Part shown: positions 13,387 through 25,482 of the stretch, piece by piece | Position numbering within the stretch: the stretch's first letter is position 1 | How the letters are laid out: every line of letters begins with the position of its first letter | Assembly: GCF_032854445.1 (NCBI RefSeq) | Contig: NC_088300.1 | Coordinates: forward strand, 45,112,984-45,176,983 | Direction of reading: 5' to 3' | Origin: Liolophura sinensis | Lineage: Eukaryota; Mollusca; Polyplacophora; Chitonida; Chitonidae | Length of the DNA stretch: 64,000 bases | Program-made: the position numbers and the translations under genes | Notes under the pieces: model-generated | What the model saw: the letters and a program-made list of their open reading frames with translations, nothing else | Told to the model about the DNA's origin: nothing | Databases searched by the model: none

Positions 13387-15007
13387 ACATATATAAATAA
13401 TCATACAACTTTTTTGTTTTGCATGGCATTAAAGCTGATGTTCCATAGCTGATCCTTATGATCAAAGGCTTTATCTTTTGATATTTCGATGCTTACATCG
13501 AGATATCATCATATGATGGGGATTTATCAACTTATTCATTTATTTATTGCACCACTTGCTGCAGGCACTGTAGATAGCATGAACTATTTGAGGAAAGTTA
13601 GAGCTGAGCATGAATGATTCTTGAAATATTAGCTGAGGTGCTAAAATAGTAGAAGTGGAAAGGTGATTAAATGCCATACAGTGACGTGTATGTTCTCGAA
13701 CGTAATCTGTTCCAAGTCAGATACACAGCAAATACTTAAGGCTTGCGCGATATAATCTGTGTCTTGCAATTATCCCTTGCTTTATTACAGATACAGAAAC
13801 ACCCTGTATACCAGTGTATACTGCCATGATAATATCTGTTATTATGTTATGCACGTATAAAGTCTTGATAAGATGACTCTCATGTCAGGAGAGAGAGATG
13901 TTTGTTTGTGTATACAGAGCAGCTTGTACCAGACAACAGGCATGTATATGCAGTCAGAGAACTTTATGTATCTCCGTTTTACTCCATACATGTATGTATA
14001 ATATGATTTGCGGATTGGCCTAATAATAGTGCCGCCACATTCATTTCGGCCATAGTCTCAAGGCTGAGGATTGCAATTAATATTCTGATGGATTTCATGG
14101 AATGTCTGTCTGGACAACTGATCTTTCTAAGCCATAGACAAATACACAAAGAAGCACAATAAATCCTCATCGCAGCCACATCCTGAACCGAGACCCAAAT
14201 ATCTCTAAGAGATCCAAACAGTCCCTACATAAAATTCCGATTTTCTTTCCTTTGTTTATTGATATCATTAGATTCCGGTACTGCCTCGACGGATGGCTTT
14301 GTGCCTCAAACCATGGCCAAGTTGTAAAAACTCTTCACCCTTTAGGCCACACTTTTATCTCAAACTAGCTATTGAAGGTTGATCGATTGAGCAAAGTTCC
14401 CATCAAATTTTGATTTTCTTTTGATTCTATTTTTTTGTGTCAGTCAAAAGGGATAAGAATCTATGATTTTCATGGTCCAGTTTTCTGCTATGTATGTGAG
14501 AATATCAAAGATTGCTGTGGAACGAATTTCCCTGCACTAAACAGCCAACGGCATTCCGTGACAAATGGAAATTAGAATGCAGATGTTGGTTGTGTTCGCA
14601 AAACAGCACACTGAACCCTTGATGAGTGTATCTAGGCCAATTGTTGACTGGAATCCTGCTGTGGCCAATCAGTCCTTCAGTCAGTGCAGTTGTATATTTG
14701 CTGCCAAATCAGTGTGAGGAATGGTAAGATCACTATTGGGTACATGTTTGTATGACATGGTCAAAATGTTCGAAGGGCTTTTTGCGGTGATTTATAGCAG
14801 AGCCTTCTACCATCTAGAGGTTTGTGTCACCCTTCATTGATTGCCTGTGTAAGTTCAAATTGCCCGGTTAGAAGACCAATTTTCTAAATTGATTTATCTT
14901 CATCAATGTCTTGGTACTCTCAGTCAATTTTCTTATAGGATAAACTGAAGTCTATCACTTCTGCATCTTACCATTCCCTTGGGCTTGTCTGTGGGCGAAG
15001 TGCCAAT
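13387..15007. other. No gene seen
   Basis: Noncoding by inspection. A short hairpin lies at 13480-13507 (GATATTTCGATG / CATCGAGATATC, 11 of 12 pairs). No exon or recognisable repeat was found. Confidence 0.45.
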
Positions 15008-15087
15008 CTTTGATTTACTTGTTTATTTGATTTGCGTTTTTATGCTGTAGTCAAGAATTCTTGACTTGCATGTATAATATGACGATA
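15008..15087 (-). mobile_element. SINE family A tail, degraded, minus strand
   Basis: Reads as the reverse of the SINE tail: TTTATTTGATTTGCGTTTTT, then ATGCTGTAGTCAAGAATTC and TGTATAATATGACG. Only the 3' end is recognisable and divergence is high. Confidence 0.4.
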
Positions 15088-17719
15088 CCTTGTTTATCCT
15101 GGGAAAAGACAGAGTAAGATTTGGACTAAACCACCTTGCCTTGGCTCTTCAGGCACCCGAGAATCCTTCCGATGTAAAATCACAGCCATGATAATCCTGT
15201 GGGATATGGATTGATACAGGCAAACTTTATATCAGTAAAAACTTCAGTCCAAAAAAGTCAGTCCAGACCACCTGTATATGAAGTGGCATAATATGCACTG
15301 AATAAAGAATGCATTGGACAAAGGAAAATTTACATTTAGATAACCACTTTAAAGAAGTGCTTATAGTTGGAAAAATGTATGAATAAAATGTGTAAAAGTT
15401 TTTGTCATCTGGTGGATGGGGAATCTTTCTTTTCTAAAGTTATTCAGGCCTGAGCTATGTGGTCTATTGTTCATTTCTGCCTTTGTGGTCACATGGGGAC
15501 ATTTTTTGGACAACATCACACTACCTATTAGCTCGTACACTACAAAAGAAAAACAGCCAATTATCTTGGGCTGCTGTCACTGTTGCATCGGAAAAGGCAC
15601 CCAACCCGAAGCCTAACAATGTGGTACGGTTTCTGTCAGAGATTATTTCTGTATACCTACATGTATGTATGAAACAGGAACCTAAACGTACACATGCTGG
15701 TGATAAATGTTTAACATTGTGATAGGATACATGATGTTGTTGTTATTACAGGAACTTCCTTCTTTATAAGTACAATATGTAAGCTGATTTCCCAGCATCA
15801 CTCTGTGATATGCTTGTTGTTGAGAGAGGAATAGTAGAGTTAAACCCAGACCAAAAAAACACAATGTTTCTGCAATACAGATAAAAAAAGCAGAAAGTCC
15901 AGTCTTACCATCTAGTACAAATACAAGTGAAAAAATATTGTCTTAAATCTTAATATGACATAAAAATTTTCTAGGTAGAACTGTCTTCCTCTAGATTTTG
16001 TACATGTATTATAGTTTCGAGAGGTTGCTTTTGTTTTCCTTTTTTTTTTTTTCATTAATCTTCCCACGTTTTAGCATTCAAAGCCCAAAACACTGTTTAC
16101 GAGAAAAGTTACATGTGCCAGCTAGAATGAATCTGAAAGAACCCTATTCTTACTGACACCAATGGTTAGCCCAGTTTATATCCAAGTTAGGGCATCTCTT
16201 AACTTATATTTGGTGATATGCTTGTAAGCAGGCTACCTCTTCAACTGTCTCAGCAATTTTCATCAAACTACTTATTATGATATATATATATATTGTTTTT
16301 TATTGATCTTGACCTTTTTTCAAGATAATTTAGATGTGGCTTTTTCCCCATGTAAACATGCTGGCAACTGTGCTTTAATATAAAGTCAAGGTGTATTTAC
16401 ATTGCAAAGCACAGTATTTTTTTCAGTATAAAAGCAAGGCAGCAAACAGATCATTAATATGATAATATAATGTCATAATATTTGTTTTGAAGGAAATGAA
16501 ATGTTGGCTCAGCATGCAGACATTATGATATGGCCTTTAATGGTTTTTTGTCTTTGGACCAGGTTTTCCAAAAAGAACATTTTTCCTTGTTACAGTTCAT
16601 TGCTAATGTATACTTTGTGCTCAGTCTGTGATCGGTAATATATCATCACTGGCGAGCGGAGCACAAGATTCAAGCCACCCACATGGTTTGTGAATAAGTA
16701 CCCAGTACAAATATGGTCCTTTCCTAGAACTAAGCCTTCTATTTAGAGCATTATTTATGTGTGCTGTATGTAGCTATATTTACATTTTGATATATCTGAC
16801 AAATACTCAGGTTTTACCAATCGATTTAACATAGTTTTATAGACAATCTCAAATGAAACCTATTTTTTGGCCAAAATTGAATTGCTCTGTAATATCCCTG
16901 GCACAAATCCAGGCTGATGGTCAGCGTATAGAATTGCTCAGTGATATCAGTGATGGCTGAGCCACCCCAGATCACATCACTCAGTGTTTCAGGAAATTGC
17001 GCCTAGGACAAATCTGGTCCCCATTTACATCTTGTACAATGACTGAATCAGTTTTTGTATTCCCCTGCGTGTTTGGACAATTCCAAACAACGTGTTTGGA
17101 ATTCAGCTTTCTGGGAAGTTAGACATAAATTTTTCTCTGTTAAACATTCAGCCTATTGTAGTTGGGAGGTATTTTCTTGTAGTTAATTGTCAGTGTCCAT
17201 TGAGGAGCTCTAAAGCCATTCATTGGCTAATCAGTGACCTTTACTGATGGCGATGGTTCAGCATGCCGCATCGAATCATGTTGTTTTTTTTCCACCAGAC
17301 TAGATCTGCCCAATTTGCTCCACCTGTAATCCAGACCACCCCAGTCATACTGTATTTCACCTAAAGCTTGGTGATGCAAGGTTAGATGCAACTAAAGGCC
17401 TTGAAATGATACCTTTGATGCCAGAACTTAAAGTGCTACTTTAGTCTTAAGAGAAAACAGGCCGTAATACTAAAATGATATGAAGGATACGCTATGGAAA
17501 AGAGCTAGTACCACGCTTCAGAAATATTGATGATATATTGCGCTATTAAACCCAAATAATTGAAGAGTCCTCAGAAACAAAATTTTTGGTAGTTTCTATA
17601 AGAGTTTCCTGCTGTGACGTTATAATATTCATTATATGGCGATGAATCAGGCATTTGTGCTGGAATGACATCATGTGGGTTTGAAAGTATGACATCATTT
17701 GTCGCTATATGTCAGTTTT
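15088..17719. other. No gene seen
   Basis: No exon with believable splice sites was found. Poly-T tracts occur at 16038-16052 and a short AT run at 16280-16292. The segment at 17395-17430 (GGCCTTGAAATGATACC, TTTGATGCCA) resembles 37275-37305, suggesting an uncharacterised dispersed repeat. Confidence 0.4.
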
Positions 17720-17776
17720 CCAGCCTTTATTGCTTCTAAAAATGCACTTTTGGGGGTGAATTTTTAGGGAAATACA
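17720..17776 (+). repeat. Dispersed repeat fragment of unknown family
   Basis: TTATTGCTTCTAAAAATGC, ACTTTTGGGGGTGAATTTTT, AGGGAAAT aligns loosely with 26820-26880, 30750-30810 and 6476-6530. The class is unknown. It lies directly before the MITE-like copy 3 and may belong to a larger element that includes it. Confidence 0.35.
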
Positions 17777-17784
17777 GGATATGC

Positions 17785-17970
17785 GCGTAATTCCTCAACC
17801 TTTTTGCATATCAAAGAGTAACTTTCAGTGCAATTTATGCTCATTTATAATTAGATTTTGGACACAAAACTACACTGGTTGAATTGGACAATTTCAGGGC
17901 TTCACAAAAGTATAATTTTATCAGGGCTCAACACAGAATACCTTACAAACCTGCGGAAAGGTTGAAGAAT
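17785..17970 (+). mobile_element. MITE-like element, copy 3
   Basis: The left end is GTAATTCCTCAACCTTTTTG and the right end GCGGAAAGGTTGAAGAATTAC, a clear inverted pair. The interior shares CAATTTATGCTCAT, GATTTTGGACACAAAACTACA and CACAGAATACC with the copies near 1.6 and 2.1 kb. It has no coding capacity. The open frame at 17884-18099 covers part of it and is probably spurious. Confidence 0.55.
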
Positions 17971-18825
17971 TACAATAACAGACAGGCTCGAAAGCTCCAT
18001 GGGCTTAGCTTTAGCAAGGATGACATGATGAGGATGTGTGTTTCATCGGGGACGCGATGTCAGACCAGAGAGGGGGCTTGTAAAGTTGTAAGGGGTTAAC
18101 ACAATGAGGCATAAAGTAAACCACAATGAATCAGTTACACATGTTAGGGGATAGCTGGGGATTGTTGCTGGCACACTTTTGGCACTGTTGAGGCTTGAGT
18201 ATCATGTCATGGAGGAGCATGATGAGATGTATATTTGATACACCCCTGCATTCCGCCGTGTTGTAACTCGCAGTGAATTGATAGAAGATTTCCCCTAGGG
18301 GATGAACTAGCAGACATTACATATTTCAGGCTTGCAGATGTCCTAATACAAGACGGAATCTTTTGAATATTGATAAAGGATTTGGCTGTTGGCTCTATTA
18401 CTCCCACGTTGCATGGCCTCGTCTACCCCAGCCCAATGTGGGCAGGATTTAATTATACAGCGAAGCCTTGATTGTTGCCTTTGTATATTGTCTGATGGAT
18501 CCATCCTGAAGATAAATCTGTGGCGATGATTAATAAGTGGACCTCATGTAAACAAAGTCCATAACAATGAAATTTTAAGGCCTTCTGGCGACAGAGCAGC
18601 AAATGGATTTAGATTAAATTGGAATCCAAACAACTTGTAAATTAGTCAGAAGTGTTTCCACTCATTATTGGTTATTAGTTATTGATTATTGCATTTCTTA
18701 TGCATACCAGTATGCTGATTGTTAACTCAAGTGATTGAAACCACATAAAGGTATTAAATTGCAGAAGAGAAATTTCACAAAATCTAGTGGAAAGGAGACA
18801 CACTGTTTGGAATATGAAACATTTT
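17971..18825. other. No gene seen
   Basis: Unique-looking sequence without a recognisable exon or repeat. Confidence 0.45.
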
Positions 18826-19093
18826 AATAGGACTACTCAGCTCAGTTTGTTAGCGCGCCAGCGCAGCGTAATGACCCAGGAGTCGCTGCGGTCGCTGCGA
18901 GTTCAAGTCCAGCTCATGCTGGCTTGCTCTCCGGTCGTACGTGGGAAGATCTGCCAGCAACCTGCGGATGGTCATGGGATTTCCCCGGGCTGTGCCCGGT
19001 GTCCACCCACCATAATGCTGGCCACCAACGTATAAGTGAAATATTCTTGAGTACTCCGTAAAACACCAATCAAATAAATAAATAAATAGGACT
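18826..19093 (+). mobile_element. SINE family A, full length with 9 bp target duplication
   Basis: The best-preserved copy in the window. The 9 bp sequence AATAGGACT flanks it at 18826-18834 and 19085-19093. Inside are an A-box region (GTTAGCGCGCC), a B-box region (GAGTTCAAGTCC, about 18899-18910), the middle module (GTCGTACGTGGGAAGATCTG, CCAGCAACCTGCGGATGGTC) and the tail (ATAATGCTGGCCACC, TATAAGTGAAATATTCTTGA, GTAAAACACCAATCAAAT, AAAT repeats). The target duplication shows that it arrived by retroposition. The 82-codon frame at 18787-19035 is inside the element. Confidence 0.93.
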
Positions 19094-22000
19094 TCTCATT
19101 TGTATGAGTAATATCATAATATTATTTTGGTGCTAAATTTTTGTGCAAAGTCATATACTACCATCAAAGTAAAAAAACTAAAAGCAACTTTATAGCCACA
19201 GATGAAATTTTAGATCCAGTACAAATACTATATGCATAACCATTAGTGAGAGCTGGCAATAAATATCTTGTTCTCATACAGTGTAAGAGTAAATTTATAA
19301 TTCATGATGCTGTAATATTTATCACTTCCAACATAAAGGATAAGCTCAGTAGTCAGTGATTTAGATGAACTGATGATATATGGCTTATTTGAAGTGAGAA
19401 GAAAGTGGATGTAATAGTTTGACTGGAAAACCAAGAGATTGTGCATGTAGCCTGATTGATCATGTGATTTAGTCATGGGAAAAAATTTGAGGATTAGGCA
19501 CATTTCGGAATTTAATTAATATGATTGAATTCTTATTGCTCTAGTAGTCAAGCTTTTTCAAATTGAGCATATGATCTGGTAAAATGAAAGCACAATGAAG
19601 GCTTTGCAAAAGTAGAAGAATTAATCCTTCTTCTTGACTGCTGAGAACAACTTGACTGCATGGGCTAAGTTTACAGGTATGCAAGTGAAAGATTTTGAGA
19701 TATGTGATTGTTTAGAAGAATCATTAAGATTAAGCCCCAGTGGTGTAAGCAGCTGTTACAGCTCCACCCTTGATTGGTTTGCCGTTGGTGAACATGATAA
19801 TTTTGTTTGATTAGTTTCTTGGGTTTAAGCCAAAACATCCCAGAGGCAGTTAATAGGAAAGCTGGTGTAGGCCTACATATTGGGATTTGGACAAGATGAA
19901 GATCTTTATTAATAATAAAGCATGAATGAAGGATGCATTTCAACACCACATCAACAGAATTCATCAGAGACCATTTGTACTGAAGGTTTTGGAAAAGTAG
20001 TGACTTGTAATGTGATGTAATGCTTGGTTTAGAGGTTAAAGCTTTTTTTCCATGTACTATATAGACACCAAACAGCATAGATTTACATATGTCATACTGC
20101 CCAGTCAGTTTGCAAGCTAATTGCAAGAATGTAACTCATTGATTCAATGCCCAGACTATTTAGAAAGGTTCCAAATGATGGTAAAACTGATTTGCGTATG
20201 CGAAAGGCATAGAATTGTATTAAAGCTGATGACAACTAGGCTTTAAAGACAACTCCACTGCTGAGGCATTTGGCCAGTCCATCCTTGACACTGCTTAACC
20301 TGGCCTTTCAAGTCGTCTGCATTTCGTTCTGAAAATAAACCTTAATTCTGTTTCCTGTACGCACATTTATTTTCGTCTGAGGCATGCTGGCCAGAAATGA
20401 CATCATACTATTAAAGACTGACAGGACGCTAACTTAATCAAACAATGTCAGACTGATCATGAGCTCCAGGCATTATAGCATTATAGCATGCAGTGATCAC
20501 AACTCAGTAATTTTAGATCAGCTGTGGCAGACCGCTTCCGTTGAACTGGTACTGCACCTTATGGATCTAATGGAATCCCGAAAGCAGTATTGAGTGAAGG
20601 GGAACCAGGCTAAACGTACTGAATTAAAGAGTTGATGGACAGGTGGTTAGTTTTGTTGTGCCATGCAGTCAGGGAGAAACAAGTGGACGGCAAAGCTGGG
20701 CATATTGATTTGGGCCTCGGCTGGAGATAAACAATTTTAGGTGGCAGAGGCACTTCAGAGTTGCCTCTAGGACTGCCGGGCCCTGCATTATCTGCTGCTG
20801 TAATAAGGATACCCCACTGAGATATGACACCTCATCCACATATCAAAAGAAAAAACATGGAATATTTTATGTGTTAGCTTGGTTTAATACTGACATTGTT
20901 AGCTGTCATGTTGACACTTAATGATATATAGCCATACTCCCCAGAAAAAAAATCAAAAAAAAAAAGAAAAGAAATAAGAAACCTTAGCACAGAACTGATT
21001 GGCCCAAATCCATTTTTTCTTATCGCTATCTGAGAATTTCTATGAATATTGTTTCATCATTTTCAACTTCTTCAGACTGTATATGACCTTGACCTTGACC
21101 TAGATTTGTTGGTCAGTAAAATTCCTCATGAAGAGATATGATGAAGTGGTGTTGATTGTATCATTTGGCTGATTATACCCCCTGCCCTCGTTTTCAGCTT
21201 TCTCTTCTCAATCCAAGTGTCTTCAAATAATGCTTCATCATCATCATTGTCAACCTGAGATGTTGACACATGAATTTCTCATGACTTATATTCTGGGACA
21301 TTCTGTTCTTGATTGAAAGCATTTGTGATACCTTGAAATCCTGGAAATATTGAACCTACAATATTGCCTGTAACCAGTACGTTGGACATCTTGTTTGCAA
21401 CAGAATTGTTTTGATTGGCCAGTTATGGAACATTCTTTTGAGTTATAGTTTGGAAATTTCCATTGAACACGACATTGTGAAGCAATATTTGGCGCTTTCT
21501 TTTGAACATGCAGCAAAAACGCTCTTTAAGGAGAATTGTTGCAAGACTAAGCTCGACTTAACAGAAAATGATAGGCACATTTATATCTCTGCACGGGGTA
21601 TTATATTATTCCTTGCACTTCTGCCTGCAAATAGAAAGCCGTCATGTTACATAAAGTTTTGGAGGTTTGTTTAGATCTATAATTCTTACCTAATGATCTT
21701 AACTGGTCTCTGTAGTGAGTCTTCAGTATCACATCAAACACATGTAAACATCATTTAATGCTTTAATCCAGTTATTACCATAAAAGTTTTGGACAAAAAC
21801 TCATATAAGCAAATTAAAATCAACACCATCTTTGTAAAACTATGCTGAAAATGTAAAACTTAATATTTAATGCTGTTGGGTTTTGTTTTTTTTTTTTAAC
21901 TCTTTCACCTGAGTCCTCTTTCCCTTTGTAGTTTATGAATGGTAAAGACAAAATGGATTGTTAGTTGCAAGAACCAAGAGGAACAACTCTGTAGGCTATC

Positions 22001-22383
22001 TTACTGAGTTTTACAGGGCAGAGTTATGTCACCCTGTTTTATTGACTTTAAACAGCGTAGTGTTTCCTGTGAATAATAGGTTGTATGAAACCTTAACAGC
22101 ATTAGAGTTTTTTGTGAAAGTTGATAGCATGTGTCAAACATTGTCTTTGCCTGGAATTTACAAATCATTTTTGTGAATAACATCCAAATAATTAATATTT
22201 CATGCTAACACTGACCCGATACCAGCAATATTCGGAATGTAGGCCTATACAGTCCTTGTACATAATGTAAAAAGTTCATCTCATTAATTTATTGCTTACG
22301 TAATTAATTTTCTGTGTGGACAGTTTTTGTGCATGTAAATTTTGCAATTTGTTGAAAATTATAATGGGACCTTTATGACCCTT
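19094..22383. other. No gene seen; about 3.3 kb noncoding
   Basis: The longest frame is 151 codons on the minus strand at 19671-20126. It has no recognisable domain or splice context I trust and is AT-rich, so I leave it uncalled. An A-rich run lies at 20944-20976 and a T-run at 21886-21898. The stretch 20250-20830 is less AT-rich and looks unique, but I cannot assign a role. Confidence 0.4.
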
Positions 22384-22611
22384 TGGTTAATATCCTAGAA
22401 CAGTGTAATGACCCAGGAGTCTCTGGCCAATGCAGTCATTGTGAGTTCAAGTCTAGCACATGTTGTCTTCCTCTCGTCGTTTGTGAAAAGACCTTCCAAA
22501 AAAAGATGATCATGGGTCTCTCCAAGGCTCTGCTTGGTTTCTTCCCACCATATTTCTGGATTCTGTTGTATAAGTGAAATAGTCTTCTTTATAGTGTTAA
22601 GACCAGAATTA
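22384..22611 (+). mobile_element. SINE family A, 5' segment, split by another SINE
   Basis: The head and body are recognisable: AGTGTAATGACCCAGGAGTC, GTGAGTTCAAGTCTAGC (B-box region), CTCTGCTTGGTTTCTTCCCA and TATAAGTGAAATAGTC. Its tail is interrupted at 22611 by a family B SINE and resumes at 22980 with AAAT repeats. Confidence 0.8.
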
Positions 22612-22979
22612 GTGAGTGAGTGCTTGGGGTTTAACGTCGTACTCAACAATTTTTCAATCATATGACGACGAAGGAATCATTAGGGTACGTGTAATGTGCC
22701 TCCTTGTTGCAGGACGGATTTCCACCGCTCTTTTATTTAGTGCTGCTTCACTGAGACGACTTACCGAAGGCAAGTAAGCCGCCCCGCCCGAGCCATTACA
22801 CTGATACGGGTCAACCAGTCGTTGCACTATCCCCTTCATGCTGAACGCCAAGCGAGGAAGTTACAACTTCCTCTTTTAAAGTCTTAGGTGTGACTCGATC
22901 AAGGATTGATCCTGGATCTACCGGTCCCGAAGCGGACGCTCTACCAACTGTGCTATCCGGGCCGGTTAGACCAGAATTA
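22600..22979 (-). mobile_element. SINE family B, full length, nested in SINE A, 12 bp target duplication
   Basis: The element body is 22612-22967 on the minus strand. The 12 bp AGACCAGAATTA occurs on both sides (22600-22611 and 22968-22979). Read on the minus strand it starts with a tRNA-like head (GGCCCGGATAGCACAGTTGG, TAGAGCGTCCGCTTCGGGAC). It continues with AGGAAGTTGTAACTTCCTCG, GTAATGGCTCGGGCGGGGC and CCTGCAACAAGGAGGCACAT, and ends GAAAAATTGTTGAGTACGAC, GTTAAACCCCAAGCACTCAC. It inserted into the tail of an older SINE A, so it is the younger of the two. The surrounding 60-110 codon frames are spurious. Confidence 0.93.
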
Positions 22980-22997
22980 AATAAATAAATAAATAAG
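22980..22997 (+). mobile_element. SINE family A, remaining tail after nested insertion
   Basis: AAATAAATAAATAAATAA continues the tail of the SINE A that begins at 22384, on the far side of the family B insertion. Confidence 0.75.
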
Positions 22998-23020
22998 CAG
23001 TTATATTGTGCACTCGGGTT

Positions 23021-23125
23021 TGCTTCACCAATAAAACTGGCAACCATCGTAATAACTGAAAATTCTTGAAAATTCTTGAACAAGAAATTCTCATTCAACA
23101 TCAATAAAATAAATAAATAAACAAA
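23021..23125 (+). mobile_element. SINE family A, 3' remnant
   Basis: AACTGGCAACCATCG, TAATAACTGAAAATTCTTGA (with a small internal duplication of AAAATTCTTG) and later AACATCAATAAAAT with AAAT repeats. Degraded tail only. Confidence 0.55.
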
Positions 23126-23704
23126 GCAAAGAAACACCAACATATAGTTTTACCTTTTTTTCATAACGCGGTCTGTGAAAATCAATGAATTACATGGTTG
23201 ATACACTTTAATATATCAGCTAATATCACATGTATATAATACTGATCATTTTGGATATGAAAACAAAACCGTTTGGTGTCATAGGGCCTTATATTGTATC
23301 AATATGTTTCATAAAGCCCAAGTTAGAAATGAAACTGTGCACTGTTATTGTGTGTCAAAACAGGGTCATACATCTATGTTGCGAGTGAAACTTAAATGAA
23401 AGTCTTCTTTACCTTTAATTTCCATGTGTGTGCACAAGAGGACTGAAGTATTACAAAGGCTGATGCATGTACATTTACATTCATGTATCCATGACAACCA
23501 GGTCTACAAGCTTGGAGTATGGTTTATATGCTGAAGATGCAGATATACGACGGCACTTGCATGCAAGGCTATCATGACATCGTTAGAATGCTGAGTGTCA
23601 GTGTATTGACTGCTATTCTTCAGGCTACCCCCCAGTGCACTAAGTGCATGATGCAACATAGGGCACTCATCTTACATGTTGAGACCTTTTCTCTAGCATC
23701 GTAA
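23126..23704. other. No gene seen
   Basis: Noncoding by inspection; nothing repetitive recognised. Confidence 0.45.
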
Positions 23705-24240
23705 AGATGCCATTTGACACTTTGCTCCCTATGAAGGGACAACTGTGTTGGTAATGATATAAGGCTTGTATAGTGTTACATCTAGTCGTAGTGCTGCCTG
23801 AGGGTAGATTCCACCCAGAGCAGGTGTAACAGCATGGTAATTATAACACCATTTAACACTGTGGTCTGCTTTAAGAAGTTCCTCCTTTGGGAAGTTTTCA
23901 CATCGAGCATGTGACCACCACCATGATGACACCATGCTCTGGTTTATGAATTTCTTTCTTGGGGAAGCATGTAATCACCACCATGTAGACACCATTTGAC
24001 ACCGTGCACTGTTTCAAGAACTGTGTCCATGGGAAAGATTTTACACAGAGCATGTAGCCACTAGCTATCACAATGACACCATTTGACACCGGTTTCTCTG
24101 GTTTATGAAACTTTCCTTTGGGGAAGGTTTCACATGAAGTGTATAGCCACCATCATAATGGCACCTTTGACACCATGCTCTGGTTTATAACGTGGTTTCT
24201 TGGGGAAGAGCTTTTACTGTATGTGGTGCCAAGGAAACTT
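23705..24240 (+). repeat. Diverged tandem repeat, unit about 85-95 bp
   Basis: About five diverged units share ATGACACCATTTGACACC, TCTGGTTTATGAA, TTTCTTTGGGGAAG and ATTTTCACACAGAGCATGTA, GCCACCACC. ACACCATTT-type markers occur near 23709, 23844, 23987, 24074 and 24158. The spacing varies, so this is an old array with insertions and losses. Confidence 0.75.
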
Positions 24241-24910
24241 TTAATGAAACTTTATGTGAAGATTTTTATAAAATAAAGGATAAGGCACCACCTGGTAATT
24301 TGCTCTAATGAAAGACGTGTATTTAAAGAATCTTAATAGGTAGGCATAAATTTCTGTTGTTTTAATCAATTCAAAGTTTGTTGAACTTTGGTTTGATATA
24401 GCTTCAGTGTGTTGTCGTTGTTGAGAGCAAGCAACATTGATGTGACATACCTTGTGATCTTTAATGTTGGATGTATTTTTCAAGTTGCATGTAAATTTCT
24501 AAGATGGCTACAGATTTGATTATATCCATCCAATTATATAATCAATGTTGTCATTTTACTACATATCATGTTCAGTGAAGTCACATCAGAGGCATAAAGT
24601 ATCATACTGTTTGGCAATTTTGAATATTACATAATATCTTAACTAGATGGTGTCTCATCCTTTAAAGGCTGTTTTACAGATTACCTGCAGTTTGTTGTGT
24701 ATATCAGTGAGATCGATGACTTCATAGAAAGAGTATAGTCTCTTTTATCTGTTTTGATTTGGAAAAGTATAGAAGGAGCTATTTAGAATTGCCTGTAAGA
24801 TTTTTGATGAAATAGGCAAATTATATGAACAGTTATGAAGGCAGTTAATTAGACGTAAATGTCCCTCTTGCATTTACACATCTCTGAGCCAGTGTGATGC
24901 TATCGGAAAC
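24241..24910. other. No gene seen
   Basis: AT-rich sequence without a recognisable feature. It is the upstream flank of a weak candidate exon at 24911. Confidence 0.4.
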
Positions 24911-25005
24911 ATGGTTGCCATCGATCTGCAGGAACCACCTGCCATGAGTTACAAGCAGTTGTTAGAAAGCAACAGTCTGTGTGGTTATGGAAGAATTACA
25001 CTAAG
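24911..25005 (+). CDS. Weak candidate for a third alternative first exon
   Basis: An ATG in good context (AAACATGG) opens 31 codons plus two bases, beginning MVAIDLQEPPAM and ending GYGRITL. It stops at a possible donor, AAG|GTACAC. The phase is the same as the two better first exons at 36709 and 49806, so it would join in frame to the exon at 63386 and restore an arginine at the junction. The donor is weak and I recognise no domain, so this may be chance. If real, the gene would span at least 38 kb within this window. Confidence 0.2.
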
Positions 25006-25482
25006 GTACACCCAGCCAGTACACACACATATCTGTGTTTACCAGTCATTAACCCTCCAATTACGCTCATGTACAACTGTGTGATTTAATGTTAAGCACA
25101 CACTTCCTTTTCCATGGACATTTCCTGTTGGTATATGTATATATAAACTTAGTTATAATATGTGCACAGTGCCCAGTATTGTAGTATGTAACATTAGTAA
25201 CAGAGTGATAATGGCTTGCAGATGGTATACAATAATGTTCACTTTCTGTCAGTGATGTAAGCTTGATTATTGGAGCATTTATAAATATAGTGCCGTGTTC
25301 TGTGTACATGAACTAATGGTCAAGAGAGTTTCCAGTGTAGAGTGATGAGGTGGTTTTGTAACAATGTTCACAGAGATGTAAGTATATTTATATGTTTTAC
25401 AATGGGCAGACTTTCAAATATGTGTTCATGTATATGAATGATTGTGGTATAGCATTGCATACTTGTACATGCATTTATAAGC
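25006..25482. other. No gene seen
   Basis: AT-rich noncoding spacer; minor TATATA tracts near 25136-25145. Confidence 0.45.

Noticed and set aside
19671-20126. 151-codon minus-strand frame
   Set aside because: AT-rich, no recognisable motif, no splice or promoter context; a frame of this length can occur by chance in 64 kb.
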